From Cordia subcordata (Eukaryota; Streptophyta; Magnoliopsida; Boraginales; Cordiaceae): a stretch of DNA of 64,000 bases. This document shows, piece by piece, positions 1-12,900 of this stretch; positions within the stretch are counted from its first letter, which is position 1, and each line of letters opens with the position of its first letter. Under the pieces are notes generated by a model. The model searched no databases and was not told the DNA's origin. It was given only the letters and a program-made list of their open reading frames with translations. The stretch lies in assembly GCA_028554755.1 (NCBI GenBank), contig JAPTOF010000005.1:21612001-21676000 (forward strand), in the 5' to 3' direction. The translations under genes were made by a program, and so were the position numbers.

Positions 1-272
1 AGAAGCATGCCGCAATTACACTACGTACTCCATTTCGTGACCACCCTAACATAAATTAAACTGCTAGATAATGCTTCTTCCCCAAGTACATAACTAAAAG
101 GAAAGAGGGAACAATAAACGACACTAATTAGTAGGTGCGGATCTAGAATATTTTTTGACTTATGTCTAAAATACTAGTTGTAGTTGTTATAGTGGGGAGT
201 ACTTACTTAAGAAGTTAAAAGAGACTGAATTAATTCCTCCAATAAGCTAATCTTTTGCCACTAAACTTCCAG
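1..272. other. intergenic, nothing recognised
   Basis: This AT-rich stretch lies beyond the 3' end of the glutaredoxin gene. I see no coding frame or structured element in it. Confidence 0.5.
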
Positions 273-288
273 TTATGCCATTCATATA

Positions 289-328
<40 letters not shown>

Positions 329-340
329 TATATGAATGGC

Positions 341-344
<4 letters not shown>
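273..344. repeat. 72 bp near-perfect palindrome with AT core
   Basis: The left arm begins TTATGCCATTCATATATTC and the right arm ends GAATATATGAATGGCATAA, with an alternating TA tract as the centre. The arms are about 36 bp and mirror each other. The palindrome is about 60 bp downstream of the glutaredoxin stop codon, so it may lie in the 3' UTR. A second TA tract follows at about 343-374. Confidence 0.85.
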
Positions 345-375
<31 letters not shown>

Positions 376-404
376 TATAATTGGTGTGATGTGATCGAAA
401 GGGG

Positions 405-806
405 TTAAAGCCAAAGAGCTCCAGCCTCTTTAAGCAAAGGAACCAAACTGCCATTGATATGAGAAGCCACAACCCTATCCATGGCACCAATAAGCTTGCC
501 ACCAATGAACACCACGGGAACAGAAGATGAATTACCAAGAAGCCTAATGAGCGCCGTCTCCATTTCTTTGCCTCTGGGGTCCTGATCAAGCTCATATACA
601 GTGGGGTGCACCCCCATGCCACCGAACAGCCTCTTAACAGCATGGCACATACAACAAGTGCTGATGCTGAATATCACCACCGCACTGCCGGAGGCCAGCC
701 TCTCCACCCTTTCCAGTGGGTGGCCGCCGCCGCCGTCTAGCCCCGCCATGCTGTGCCCGATTGGTGCATAGTAGCCCCATGATTGTTCTTGATGATGATA
801 CTGCAT
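405..806 (-). CDS. ROXY1-like: CC-type glutaredoxin (ROXY1/GRXC7-like)
   Basis: Plant-specific CC-type glutaredoxin of 133 residues, encoded by a single exon. The redox motif CCMC is at residues 51-54 after a [12 protein letters not shown] beta strand. The [17 protein letters not shown] segment supplies the cis-proline/glutathione-binding loop. The protein ends in [14 protein letters not shown], the C-terminal LxxLL/ALWL signature needed for binding TGA bZIP factors in this family. ROXY proteins act in cytoplasm and nucleus to modulate TGA factors in petal and anther development. The N-terminal MQY...SWG and the sequence overall match Arabidopsis ROXY1 and ROXY2 best, from memory. The start is the first ATG of the frame; a TATA box lies about 100 bp upstream. 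ROXY1 and ROXY2 cannot be told apart here. Confidence 0.93.
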   Translation of the reverse strand: MQYHHQEQSWGYYAPIGHSMAGLDGGGGHPLERVERLASGSAVVIFSISTCCMCHAVKRLFGGMGVHPTVYELDQDPRGKEMETALIRLLGNSSSVPVVFIGGKLIGAMDRVVASHINGSLVPLLKEAGALWL

Positions 807-904
807 TGTTAGTTTATATAATTGAGAGCAATAAGTACTCGAAAAGTTGGTGAATTGTGTGATTTATATGATCGATTGATGAGAAGGGTGGATGGGGTTG
901 AGGT

Positions 905-914
905 CATTTTATAG
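905..914 (-). promoter_or_regulatory. TATA box of the glutaredoxin gene
   Basis: Read on the minus strand the site is CTATAAAATG, about 100 bp upstream of the ATG at 806. This fits a 5' leader of roughly 70 nt. It is inferred from motif and position only. Confidence 0.55.
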
Positions 915-1042
915 TGATAGTCAGAGGGTGCTTTCGTGAATAGGGGAGGATTTGTCTTATGTTGTCGCAACGCGTGCGAAGAAGATGTGCGTAGTTGCTG
1001 CTGCTGCTTTTCAAAGGACAACAAATTTTTGTAGTGAGACAT

Positions 1043-3893
1043 TTGTATTGCTAGCTAGAAGGGGACATGCCCTGTAATAAGTGGTTGCTTTTCTGTGGCC
1101 ACACATATATGCGTGTCAGCTGAAGAAGGCGGCTATATAGATACACTGGACATATCTAGTCTACAGAGCTACGAGAATGTATGTCAACGGCAAAATATAT
1201 CAGGAAAATCTATTTAGATTCCAGGTTTTTAAGGGTAAAGGCGTTAAAAGAGACACGAGGAACAAGTTTTTCAAGCATATCAACGTATTACGGGCATGTA
1301 GACGGCTGCTGCCGTCCTCCTTGTCCTGCAAATGGGAAGCCAACAATAAAGTTGTTGTCGTGTAGTAGTTTAAGCGTTTATAATATATTTAAATAATTTT
1401 ATAAAAATAATTTTTTTTAAAAACAAAATTATAAGGTAAGATTGTAACAATACTGGGACCACTAAGTGATTACTAAGTTAATGAATACTGAAAAAAAAAA
1501 GATATAGAAAGGGGTTTTAGTTATTTAATTAAGGTACATAGTCTTCTTCTCATTGTAGATTTCTTTCTAGAGGAAACCAAAATAGTTTTTTGAGGTTACT
1601 TCAATTTTTCAATAAGAATTAAAAAAAAAAAAGAGAGGGAGAGAGAGAGAGAGAGAGAAAAGAGCTATATGTGCATGAAAAAAACTTCTAGTTTGGAAGA
1701 GAAATCAAAGACAAGATTTCTAATACGCCTGTGATTTTTACAATAATTGTCTCTCAGATGAATAAGTTTTTCACTCTTTTGGTTATGATTAGACAAATGG
1801 TATGAGTTCTTATCTTTATTTGGACTTGGTATGGATGGAATTAAGTCCATGGATGATTGGCAATTTCCTGTGTTAGAGAATCTATTGATTGGAGCTTATT
1901 TAATTTGAGAATTTGATGCAAGTGGAATTTCTCCCTTTTTAATTTAATTCCTTGACTTTATTTTGTTCTAACATGTTAACTGTAAAATCAATCCAAAACA
2001 TTATGTGAAAATATCGTATTATAAAATTATTTGTCAATATTGTCTCCCACTTCCTGTGTTATCGTTACACGTACAATTCTTCATCTGAATTACTTTTGCT
2101 TCGTACGTACTTATACGTCTCTCCAGCTTAGTTAAACTTGACTGTCTAATGGTGTGCCATGACTTAGAAATTTGAAATTACTACTCATATAATCATGTTT
2201 CTAAAGCCTACAGTACATACATTGCATAATTTATACGTATATTATATAATATAATATAATACATCTACGTTTATGAAGAGTTCTATTTTGCCCAATGTCA
2301 TTAGTCTACCATTTCTATGTTGTTTCATATAATATATATGCATAAGTATGTAAGAGTTCCATAATCCAGTGATATTATTTTGAAATATACTTCCCTTTGT
2401 TTTGATTTTGATGTATATTAATTATTTTATTCTTTTAGAGTAAAGTATATTTGGAGTTTCTCTATTCACCCTTCAAAATAGTTTATATCTTGAATCTTTA
2501 CTCATTTTTTGAATTATGTGTCAAAAAGTTATTTTAGTTTCCTTTTGCTTTATTCTAATCCCAATTCACTTCCCAAATGTATATGGTCTATAGCTTTAGC
2601 TTATTTGTTAATTTTGTTTATATGCTAAATTAATTATTTTTATGTTAATAGACGTGCTTTCAAAATGACATAATACTCTTTGTGGTCACTTTTGATTCTA
2701 AACCTCTTTTATCATCACATGCACTCTTACTCATACTTGTATATTTAATGACTAGCTTCTGAGCTGTGCATTTCTGAAGGTGCTGATATTTTTACTATAC
2801 CGTGACACGGATCCTATCACCGTGTTGCACTAGCCAATTCTATCACCACTATTGTGTATTGGGGGCCCCACTGTGATTTCTGAACCGTGATGCACGGGTA
2901 AAATGTAGCCATAGCTTTTAATCTTAAGATGTGCCTTATAAATTATGATAGAATATTATGTGTTTGAAATGATCACTATTACAGTATCTTATGATTTTAT
3001 CCCTAGTATAATAACTTATTAATGATTTTCTGCCAACTGTGATCATCATACGTGTCATTTTTTTTGTAGCTCCCATCTAATGTCCCTCACAAATCAATGG
3101 CTCGTTACCAAATAGAATATTCTGGTGTCAAGTTTGGTTTACCTTACTTCGATAATCTGCATTATAATCTTTTGTGGGTTAAATTCCCTTTCTAAGCTTT
3201 TGTACACTTGCTTTTTTCCATTCCTCCTGTTTTCTTTGCGGTTAAGTCTAGATGGGCATTTTAGCTTTAAGCTGGTTAGCGAACTTTCATATATAATGTC
3301 ATGGATTCAAGAAGCTTGTGGTTTAAGCTTTATTTGTTGATTGTATTTGAAAGTTCACAAATAGAACTTGAGCAAAATATTATAGTTTAGAGTGTAAATT
3401 CATCTGTTTTCGTTTTGGAGATTATTTTGGCGATTAAATGTTAGCTCTTTTGGAGAATTATTAAACTATGAGTTTGGATGGTGGAAAATGTGATTGATGG
3501 TTGTGTACTTTACAAGCTTAAGGGGTTGTACCCTTTGGGCATACGACATATAACGCATTTGAATTTGGAGCGTCACAAAGATTCTATACAGTAAACTGAA
3601 ATGGTAAACAGATTTCATTTAATTCTTAACTCCATGCACCAACCATTCTTTTTCTAGGTGAACTCTCCATAAATTGTTTACTGCTGTCTATGATCATTAC
3701 TGTCATGATTCGTCGTCGTCATCTATCTCAAATGATGATCATCATATTATTATTTCTTGTGTCCCCAAGTTGCCTTGGCTTATATGGAACAGAACTCAAT
3801 ACTGTGCTAATTAAATCAAAAGGATGATGCTAATTTCCAGATTATGAGGTTATTTCTTGCTGCTGTCATTATTATAGCTTAGTGATCACACGC
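1043..3893. other. AT-rich intergenic region
   Basis: No supportable gene. It contains a GA microsatellite at about 1633-1660. A short GC-richer patch at about 2800-2905 has ACGG/CCGTG motifs and may be a transposon relic that I cannot classify. Confidence 0.5.
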
Positions 3894-4876
3894 GGGATAA
3901 TTTTTATTTTTAACCTTAATTTTTTAAATGTTTCCAAAATTAACCCAGTTTTTAAAGAGTTTGCAAAAATAGACATTTCGAACTTTCGAAGTTCAAATTC
4001 AAACTCCAAAAATTTGAATTCAAACTTCAAAAACTCGATAATGTTTTTTGCCCCTGTTCAAAAAAAAAAAAAAATTTCAAACAAAAAATAGATTTCGAAC
4101 TTTGAAAGTTCGATTTTGAGCTTTCAAAGTTTGAAACCGAACTTTCGAAGTTCGAACATTGGCATGCATAATTCATTTCAACAAAAGTTGGCTTACATGT
4201 AATAATATCTAATTTTTTTTTGTTAGTTATTTTAGAAATCATGTTTAGAAATATCTATTTGTATATTATCATAAATGAGAGTTCATGCCAAATTGATCAA
4301 TGCAACTTATAATTATGTCATGTAATTTTTTTTTCTGCACAGGAGATTTGCCTCATTAAATAATTTGTTAATCTAATAATTTTATTTCCTATTTATATAT
4401 ATTACATAAAGTATACTACGCACACCTCTTCCGTCAATGCCACGCGTACATGCCTTTTTATTAATGTCCATACATTTTTTTAATTTTAATTTTTTAATTA
4501 AGATATTATAATGAATTATTACAAATCGCATATTAAAAAATATAATCAATTATGCAAACCAAGCATTAACAATAAACAAAAATATAAAAAGAATCCCCAT
4601 CTATTGAAGTTTGGCTTTGGGATAATTTGTTGAACTGAATTATGCATGCTAATGCTCGAACTTTGAAAGTTCGAAATCTATTTTTTGTTCGAAATTATTT
4701 TTTTTTTTGAACAGAGGCAAAAAACATAATCGAGCTTTTGAAGTTCGAATTCAAATTTTTGGAGTTCGAATTCGAACTTCAAAAATTCAAAAGGTCTATT
4801 TTTGTATAATCTTTAAAAATTGAGTTAATTTTGAAAATATTTAAAAAAATAAGGTTAAAAATAAAAATTATCTAGG
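3894..4876. mobile_element. non-autonomous Mutator-like element with long TIRs
   Basis: The two ends are inverted copies of about 270-300 bp (about 3894-4190 and 4605-4876). The left end opens GGGATAATTTTTATTTTTAA, and the right end read in reverse contains GATAATTTTTATTTTTAACC. Inside each TIR are palindromes of the type TTCGAACTTTCGAAGTTCGAA, plus a run of A/T next to a TTTTTTGCCCCTGTTC-like segment. The left arm carries about 45 bp extra. The roughly 415 bp between the arms has no coding capacity. The ends closely resemble those of the 8 kb MULE at 49163-57159, so this is probably mobilised in trans by that family. Target duplications are not clean; ACGCG occurs on both flanks. Confidence 0.75.
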
Positions 4877-5993
4877 ACGCGCATGCACATATATACATAT
4901 AGAGCTTTGTGCTTTCTTTGATCACATCAAATCATACGTGTACTGAAACAAGATTTGCTAGCAAATTCTCTATCCTAATTTTGGCTCTGATTTTGTGAAG
5001 ATTATCTTTGACTTGGCAGGAACTTTGACTAATATTGGAACAAAAATGGAGACTAATGTCACATAATAATATTAAACTTATATTATAACTAATAATTTTT
5101 TATTTTTATAATTTTATTCCCAGTGCCACGGGAGAAATAAACAGCTAAACTTTAATAGGAAAAAAAAAAAGCATTCAAGGGAAAACCTTTTTCAGATGCA
5201 CGTTGGTTATTCATGTAAGTACGCCTTGCTTACACGTGACGCAACGTACTTAAACCAAAATTATATTAGAGTACTTAGGAAAAGGGCCTTACGGTCTTAC
5301 ACGGATAAGACAAATTTAATGCAAAGGGGTTATATATATATATAGAGGACCAATTTAAACGTACTGCATGCCATTTATATACGGACAACCAAAAGCAACG
5401 GAGTCGTGGCATTTCCCATGACAAAAGAGAGGGTTGCGCGTGCACTGAAACGTTGCCACAGTTTAAGTCGTCGGGAGTCGGAGGAAAGTACGGATGCGGC
5501 GAAAAGCGGCGGAAGATGAGGGCCTCAAACCTATTCCAGACCCGACCACAATGCTAAATAAGCATAATCCGTCCCTTCTTTTTTGTCTCTACTTTTTGGT
5601 ACCACGGTACCCTTCTCATCGTGATTTGCATAATTTGATGAATTAGCGTGCACAGGTCATTAACCTCTCTGTCTCTAGCCTACTAGGTTGACTGAATCTC
5701 CTGGGAAAAGAAAAAAGAAACAAATCAATTGGGATTCCAAAATAAGTTGCTTGCGCGCGGGTGGTGGTAAACCAGCAAATCTAATTATACATATCATAAT
5801 AAAATAATTTACCCTTAACAACCTATGTGAGAATTCAAATTTTATCATTTTTTTAAAGTATGGTTTTCGTTGTATATGCATTACTGGCCGGGTGGCGGGG
5901 GGAACAACAAGACCAAGCTTGTAACCAACAATTGCCAAGATGAGTGTCGATCAGGTCCACGTCAGACAAGCAATAGCACACATGTATTGGGAT
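4877..5993. other. AT-rich intergenic region
   Basis: No supportable gene. A short TA tract is at about 5331-5343. The remaining sequence shows no recognisable structure. Confidence 0.45.
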
Positions 5994-6319
5994 AATATTA
6001 AGAATGCTTAGGCAAGGGTCACACGTGTATGCGCAAGAGATTGGATCAATATCTAATTATGATATCATGTAAAAATTCATATCCTAAGAATGCTTAGGCC
6101 TGGGCTACATGTGTATGTGTGAGAGAATGGGTCAAGACCCAATTCTAATACCATGTAAGAGTTTATTTGGCCGTGTAAATATTCATGTGTTGCATGTTGA
6201 TATATAATAGTGTACAAAGAGAATTTTACAATGTTTAGGAGTGTGTAAAGACTGTCCTATATGATATAAAATACAATAACGATCTTTATCAACACACACA
6301 ACTAAGCATTCTTAGTATT
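5994..6319. mobile_element. probable small inverted-repeat element
   Basis: AATATTAAGAATGCTTAG at 5994-6011 is mirrored by CTAAGCATTCTTAGTATT at 6302-6319, with 17 of 18 bases complementary. Within it an approximately 85 bp segment starting TAAGAATGCTTAGG is repeated directly at about 5999 and 6085, with divergence. It has no coding capacity. The class is unknown; it could be a MITE or an LTR remnant. Confidence 0.45.
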
Positions 6320-7169
6320 ATTCTCACAACCAGCACTTGTCAGACATCGGAGGGACCCGTGCTACAAGGGATCTGCAGACCTCCAAAAAATGTCACAATT
6401 AGTCAACCTTAGGCCTGGCATGTGCAGCTTGAGGCAAGCCCACCTACTACTCGACAAAAAATAAGTTAGCCAATGACAAGCCACTATTATCATTAATTAT
6501 CCTACTTGAACTATCCTATAAATATGTCTAAGACACCATTGCAAAGGTAAGCAATTTCTTGCTCTTTTTACTTATTATAGCTCTCTTAAAACTCTCTACT
6601 CTACTGACTTGAGCGGTGGAGTTTACTTTAGATATAGAGCCCTGCCATTAATCTCTTTTGCAAGACTCTAATGGCCGAATCAGTACTAGTCGATTTCAGT
6701 TATGCCAAACAATTAATTTGATAAGTACTCATTAATTTGAAGAAGTTATTGAGTATTGGGTTCCATAGTTATATTGTCTATGATAAAAAGATAATATGTA
6801 ATATGGTCCCGTTCATGGAAAAAATGCTGAGCTCAGGAGTACACGAGCCAGCTAAAATTCATCGGGGCCAAGTCTGATCGTTGTACTGGTTTAGGCTGAG
6901 GATGGGACTTTGGAATAGTGGAATGTATTAGGTAAAGCTAAGATGAAGAAGCCTGATTTAGGATATTTAGATTTTAGTATTAGAACTCCCTATATTGTGG
7001 CATTAATTTAGATTTTTATTAAAAAATTTTGGCTTATTGTCAGATTAGATTTTTGATCATATTAGTTATTAAATTTTTTTATTTTTTTAATCAAATTATG
7101 ATACCTGTAAATAAATACTTGTATTATATTTTAACTATATAAAAAGAATTCAAAATGCAGTCATTGTTT

Positions 7170-8613
7170 TCTACTCATCTGTCCTGTTGATTCTAATGAA
7201 CATAACAGTCAAAGTCAAACCCGGTCACCCCTTGGTCAACGCTGGTCAAAGGTCAAACCTGGTCAGATGGTCAAATTAGTTTTTTTTTTCCCTGGACTAG
7301 GCTCTATCCTAAAATAAAGACTTCCTTTCTTTTTTTTTTTTTTTTCCTATGTTAGGCTAAACACAAAGCCCAAGCCCAAAGAAAATATTTTTTCTTCTTA
7401 TTTTGGAAACTACTCTAGCCCAACACAAAAAAAAAAAAAAAACTCTACGACTCAAGAAATTAACCCAAGACCTAAAAGAAATTGGACAAAGCCTCTACCT
7501 TGGCCCGATCCAGCAACCCAAATGCCCAAACCAAATTCCTACTTCAAAATAAATCCTAAAACTCGATCCACCCGAATACTAAACCCACCACAAAGACAAA
7601 TATTTTCGATCCGAAACCAAACAAACCTGACCTAGAAAAAACCAAATACCCGTGGGTTGTTTCTTCCTTACCCGGCCTCTAACCCAAACAAGTTGCTTGA
7701 CCTACCCAACGCTACCTTACTCCTCAGGCCACCAAACTCAACGCCGAGCATATCAGTCCACTCACCGCCGTATGCCGAAGCAATTCTGGCCTTTTTAATG
7801 CTAATTAGACACCAGCGAAGTACCTCACCGTTACGCTCGAAACCTAAGACCTCCTAGCTTCAGAAAACGCGACACCCGGCCACCCAAACATGACATTGAC
7901 TTCACCAGAACATGCTCCAGTCGACGGTGAGTTTAGCAGCAGCTTTCACGAGCCAATGAATCGCCAGAGAGGCTGCAACCACCACCACGTCGTCGACAAA
8001 GTTTTCTTCTCACGTCGGCACGATTGCCGTCCACCAAACTCGATGAGAGAGGTGCCGTTGAGTTCTTTGCACGACGACAAACACAACGATACCAACCACC
8101 GTTGATTTCGTCACTCCAATGAAGAGATTCAATGAAGGTAGAGAGGGTGACTCTTAAGGCCCTGTTTGGTTAAGCTTTATTTGGTTAAGGCTTTGTTTGG
8201 TTGAGAGTTATTTGTACGCTGAGTTTGATTTTTTTTTTCCTCCTTTGCAGCGGAATAAAAAATACTTATGCTCTAGATACCAGTTTGTTGGGGAAAAACA
8301 TGCAAACACGAAGAGTACGAGAAGAAAAACGGGCACAAGAAATTACATCGTTCGGCCTTAAAGCCTACGTCTACAGGCAGTAGAGAATAATTCTATTGAT
8401 CAGCTAAGATTACACAGCTTTACTCTGGTTTCTCTTACACACCTAACATAATGAGTATTGCCACATATTTATAGTGCAAAGGTTTCTCAAACCTATTAAG
8501 CAGAAAAGACAACTAATTAATTATGTGTTAGAAATGTAACAAGCAAATAAGGTAATATGCTAATAAGGAAATCCGCTATTCTTGTTGCCCAAGAATACGG
8601 GCCACATTCAACA
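7170..8613 (-). mobile_element. Ty1/copia-type fragment: LTR, PBS and leader
   Basis: A 328 bp LTR lies at 8286-8613, bounded by TGTTGG and TTCAACA; on the minus strand it opens TGTTGAATG. Three bases inside it, 8270-8282 reads on the minus strand as TGGTATCTAGAGC, a primer-binding site for initiator tRNA-Met with one extra base. The LTR carries a TATTTATAG (minus CTATAAATA) promoter-like motif. The adjoining internal sequence is a leader with repeated GGTCAAA motifs at about 7205-7280, like that of the copia element at 32526-35559. No gag, protease or reverse transcriptase is visible, so this is a 5' fragment. The left boundary is uncertain. Confidence 0.6.
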
Positions 8614-9962
8614 ATACATTTTTGAAGATTGGAGCATATGCTGATTTATTTTTTTATTTTTGGCTCTTTAAGGGGAGCAATGCCAATTATAAATCAATTG
8701 GATATCACCAATTGCAGGAACCTCCAGATGAGCTGCGGAGTCTTTTAAGAGAAGACTATATAGGGGCTATGACCCCTAGACTCGTTCATATGTTGATCAA
8801 AGCATAGGCTTCATTGCAACATGTATAACTTTAGGATGGATCTTATATGGTTTGTACTTAAAATGAGTTCTCATCTTAAAAGCAAACGAAAAAAAAAAAA
8901 AAGAGCTGTTAATTAATAGCATTTTCTAAAGTAGGAATCTTTCACTTTAATTATATATTTGTTGTGAACCAATCAAAAGAACATGCAAATATCAATCGTT
9001 TAATCAAAAGAACACATTTGAAGAAGCGTTTTGATCAACTGATCTCAAGTTTGAGACTTATCTATTTGCAGCTTCTAGTGCAGTGGTTTCTCTCTAATCT
9101 GAGTAAGAAATAGCATATGCACGTGATCTGCAAACTAAATAAAGTTGGCCTAATGTGCAAGAACATAACGAAAAAGGGCAAAAAAAGAATTGAAAAAAAA
9201 AATTTAAAGTGATTGGTTAAATCATTATTGATGAAGTATCACGAACGTGTTGACACGTAATAATATTGATTATGTTGATGAGTGTACTGTGCAACAGCTG
9301 AAGGAAGATAGCGGGGGGTTCACATGTCGCACGAGATGTCCATTTTCGACTCCATTAAATGGAGGTACTTCTTCACTTTAATTCTTAGCTAGAATCGTCT
9401 TTTGCTTTTCAACCCTTTTTCTTTGCATGGGTCCCATTCGGATAGCACCATGATCAGGATTTTACATTGGTTAGGTGGCTCTAATCGATTGGCACTTAGA
9501 AATTTCTATTTTTATTTTGTTTTATTTAATTTTTTTGGGTTCTAATTGATTGGTGGATAAAAGGTTACTCAAAAGGTACCATGTCCTTGGATCTTTTTGG
9601 ATCAGTTGTGATGAATAGAGATGAGAATATTGTGTGCCTTCTTGACCTGAAACTAGGTAATTTTTTACCTCATCCTCTGACTTCTAAGATTATTCGAGCC
9701 AAAACACCCGAGGTTGATTGGTATATATGCATTTGGTCCAAAAAGAAATATTCCACAAACACACCTTTAATATTGTCTGAAACCAAGCATAATATTCAAA
9801 GGACCACCTTGTTAATTAGCCCGAGTGCTTGCCAAAAGATCTCTCGGTGGCGGGAAATAGTAAAGTAGGCAGTCAAAATCGTGAAAACAATGTATGTGTT
9901 GTTTGCCTCTGAAATATATATTTGTCGGCGTCGCGTTGTAAATGGGTTTTTTTTTTTTAATT

Positions 9963-9998
<36 letters not shown>

Positions 9999-12900
9999 GC
10001 AATATTCTTGGAGGCTCTATGTATGTTTAGAGTCACAATGTAAACGATTATCATTTGACCATTCTCTAAAAGAAATTTAGCAATGTCCCCCACTTGCTCA
10101 ATTATAGGCACCCTATAACATGACAACCATCGATTGCTTTTCCAAATTCCACAACTTATAATTGAACACTAGTACTACAATTAATCACTTTTGTAAAAGA
10201 GAAACTTATCCTCACCATCAACTTGAATCAGACTTTTACATCAAATTTTCCGCAAGACAACAACTTGTTGTGATTAAGATCTACATTTGATGTATCTAGA
10301 ATTAGAGAAGAATAAGACGACAACTTGTTGTGATTAAGATCTTGGAGTTCAAGACTTCTTCTCATAATTGTTTGTTGAATTGGAATATATATATTGAGAC
10401 ATCTATTGGCTACTATATTACGAGATTTGTAAATTATATATAATTTAGAATAAATCTAATGTAATTTTATTTGAAGTTAAAAGAATTACTACAATTGAAT
10501 TGTTTTGGTAAATGCTAGTTTAACCTAAGAAGGGGCTTTAGTGGTGTAAATTAAAAGCATATTTATCTTTAAACTTGTAATGATAAAAACATAAAATGTG
10601 CATAGTCGATGTCGAAAGTCGCATGTTGCGAACAGTACGGGCTATGCTAATTTGGTCGCCGCAAAGCAACTTAGCTTGGGGTGGAGAACCAAATGGTAGC
10701 GTGGTTATTACTTTAAATATAATAAATATTTAGGATTTGGTGATCAAATTTTTTTGGGGCTACAAGAATCCAAGTTTTGCTTGTGATCATCATTGCTTGT
10801 GTACTACGTATCCACTCTTTTATCATTCAGTGCATATTTTTCCAGATAACAACGACTTTTCCTAGACTTATGACACTATATATTATTAATTCATTGTTAA
10901 TCTAATTTCAACCAAAAGAAAAGGTGACCAAAAAAAAAAAAGTTTGCATCCATCGACGAAATGATCTATTTTTAACTAGATACGACTGAGATTTGATTAA
11001 CGAAAAGCACATGTTAGTTGCAACGTAAAGATAGCATGTTCATTATTATTTATAGTGCATGTGGTTCAAAGGCTGCGGTTGATTGACCCAAAAAAAAAAA
11101 TTTATGCGTTAATACAAATAAAATAAGATAAGCTCACCGTAGTTTCGTTAATTATGCGTTAATACAAATTAATGAAAGAGATTTAATGAAGGCATATTTA
11201 TTTAAAACAGACAAAATTGTGAACCGGGATATTCTTGTTTATCCCATCAAGTGGAGGACTAAATGAAAAAGGCAGGGCCAGCTGCAGACCAAGGCGTGCG
11301 GGGCTTTAAATCTTGTAGATTCTACAAATTAAACATTTTTAATATTTTCCGTTTTTAAACTTGATTACCTCTCAAGCTTAGTGATTTTATTTTTTAAAAG
11401 AAACTAAATGTAAATTGGCTAATATAACATTCTATATCGACCCACTTTCCATAAAATCTCAAAATTCATCCAGATAAAAAAAAGAAATTAATTAGGTCCA
11501 TCTTTTCTTACTCTTTTTTTTTTTGGCCAATTAAGTGCGACCAAGTTATTATTAATAAATAGTTATCAGTCTCTCTTCTAGGATGTGATGGGTGGCTGGA
11601 ACATTGAGATTGGATGTGCGTCAAACTCCATTAAGGGGGACATAAAATATTGCGTTGTTAATTGCATGGATTTGATAATAATTCCAAGCTGACTACAAGC
11701 TCGTATTGGACCGTCCAAAACGTTTGACAACCTAAAATAAAAACATAGGGTCGTTTGAGAAACGGAAGAAACAAATTAATGGAATAAAAACAAAAAAGAA
11801 GCTAGTTTTAAATACATGCGCCGACTCGTTGACTAATTACATCATTTCTGTTGTAAATCATTTTTCATTAGTTCATAAACAAAAGATGTGTAACGTTCTC
11901 ACGTTTATTTACTTATTATGTAAATAATTGATGATTTTGCTTCTTAAGAAACGAAAAGGAAAATAAAGAAAAGAAGATAAAAGATTAGAACTAAAAGTGT
12001 TAGATATTTTTGAGGCAGAATCTATTTCAATGTAGATCGTTGATTCTCGATCCATTTCTCTTATTAGTCACACAACTCACAGGAAACATCACAAGATCCA
12101 CGATTTGACAACGCTAATCAACCTGCCACCTCCTGTTTTATCTGATGGGATCTTCATAGAAAATATTCTAGAAAGATGGGTAGCTGATATATACATTATT
12201 ATACATATCTTTTTAACATTTATATTATATATCATATTCAATTGGCCAACTTTACTTTCTTATAATAATATTTCCGAATTGGCCGCATTTGTACACATGG
12301 GGATATCAAGTTTTAAGTTCCCACCAAATGTTATGCCCATTTTATGAGACATAGCAATCCGCTATAAATATAGCCTCAAAATTCTTATTAAAGTTGTTGA
12401 AGATTTAGGTGGTGGTTCTGTAAGAAAAAGAAGAGATAACAATTACTCTTTTTTTTTTTTTTTGGGGCAAGGAGATAACAATTACACACATTAAGAGAGA
12501 CTATCTCTAGATCTTATAATTTGGTAAGAATTAAATTAAACTAATAAGACAATTAATATGATAAGAAAACTAACTTATATAAATATTATAGACTACCTCA
12601 AGCTGAAAATCAATTTATATATAGTTTCTATTGTACTAGTACTCTATATATATGAATACTAGACCATGAGATCTTATTTGAAGTGAACGAAAACCTTGAA
12701 TTTATCCTTGATTATGAATCCAAAATTGAATGGCTATCTAAGTAGTCTATCCAAACCATAAGTGTCATTTTTCTTTGTGGGATTAGGGGATAGCTCAAAT
12801 AGTTAAAATAATTTCGAAGTTCTATGTTTGAATTCCATAAGATAAGGGTTTTGGAAATAGAAAAAAAGAAACAAAAAAACTCATGGTTTTTTTTTTTTTT

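Noticed and set aside
2800..2910. GC-richer patch with CCGTGACACGG and ACCGTGATGCACGGG
   Set aside because: It looks like part of a transposon end, but I found no matching partner end or target duplication, so I did not call an element.
7657..8105. Two plus-strand open frames of 66 and 71 codons
   Set aside because: They lie in the leader of a minus-strand copia fragment and resemble no protein.
9581..9868. 95-codon open frame
   Set aside because: No family resemblance, no splice context, and it is flanked by AT-rich repeats.
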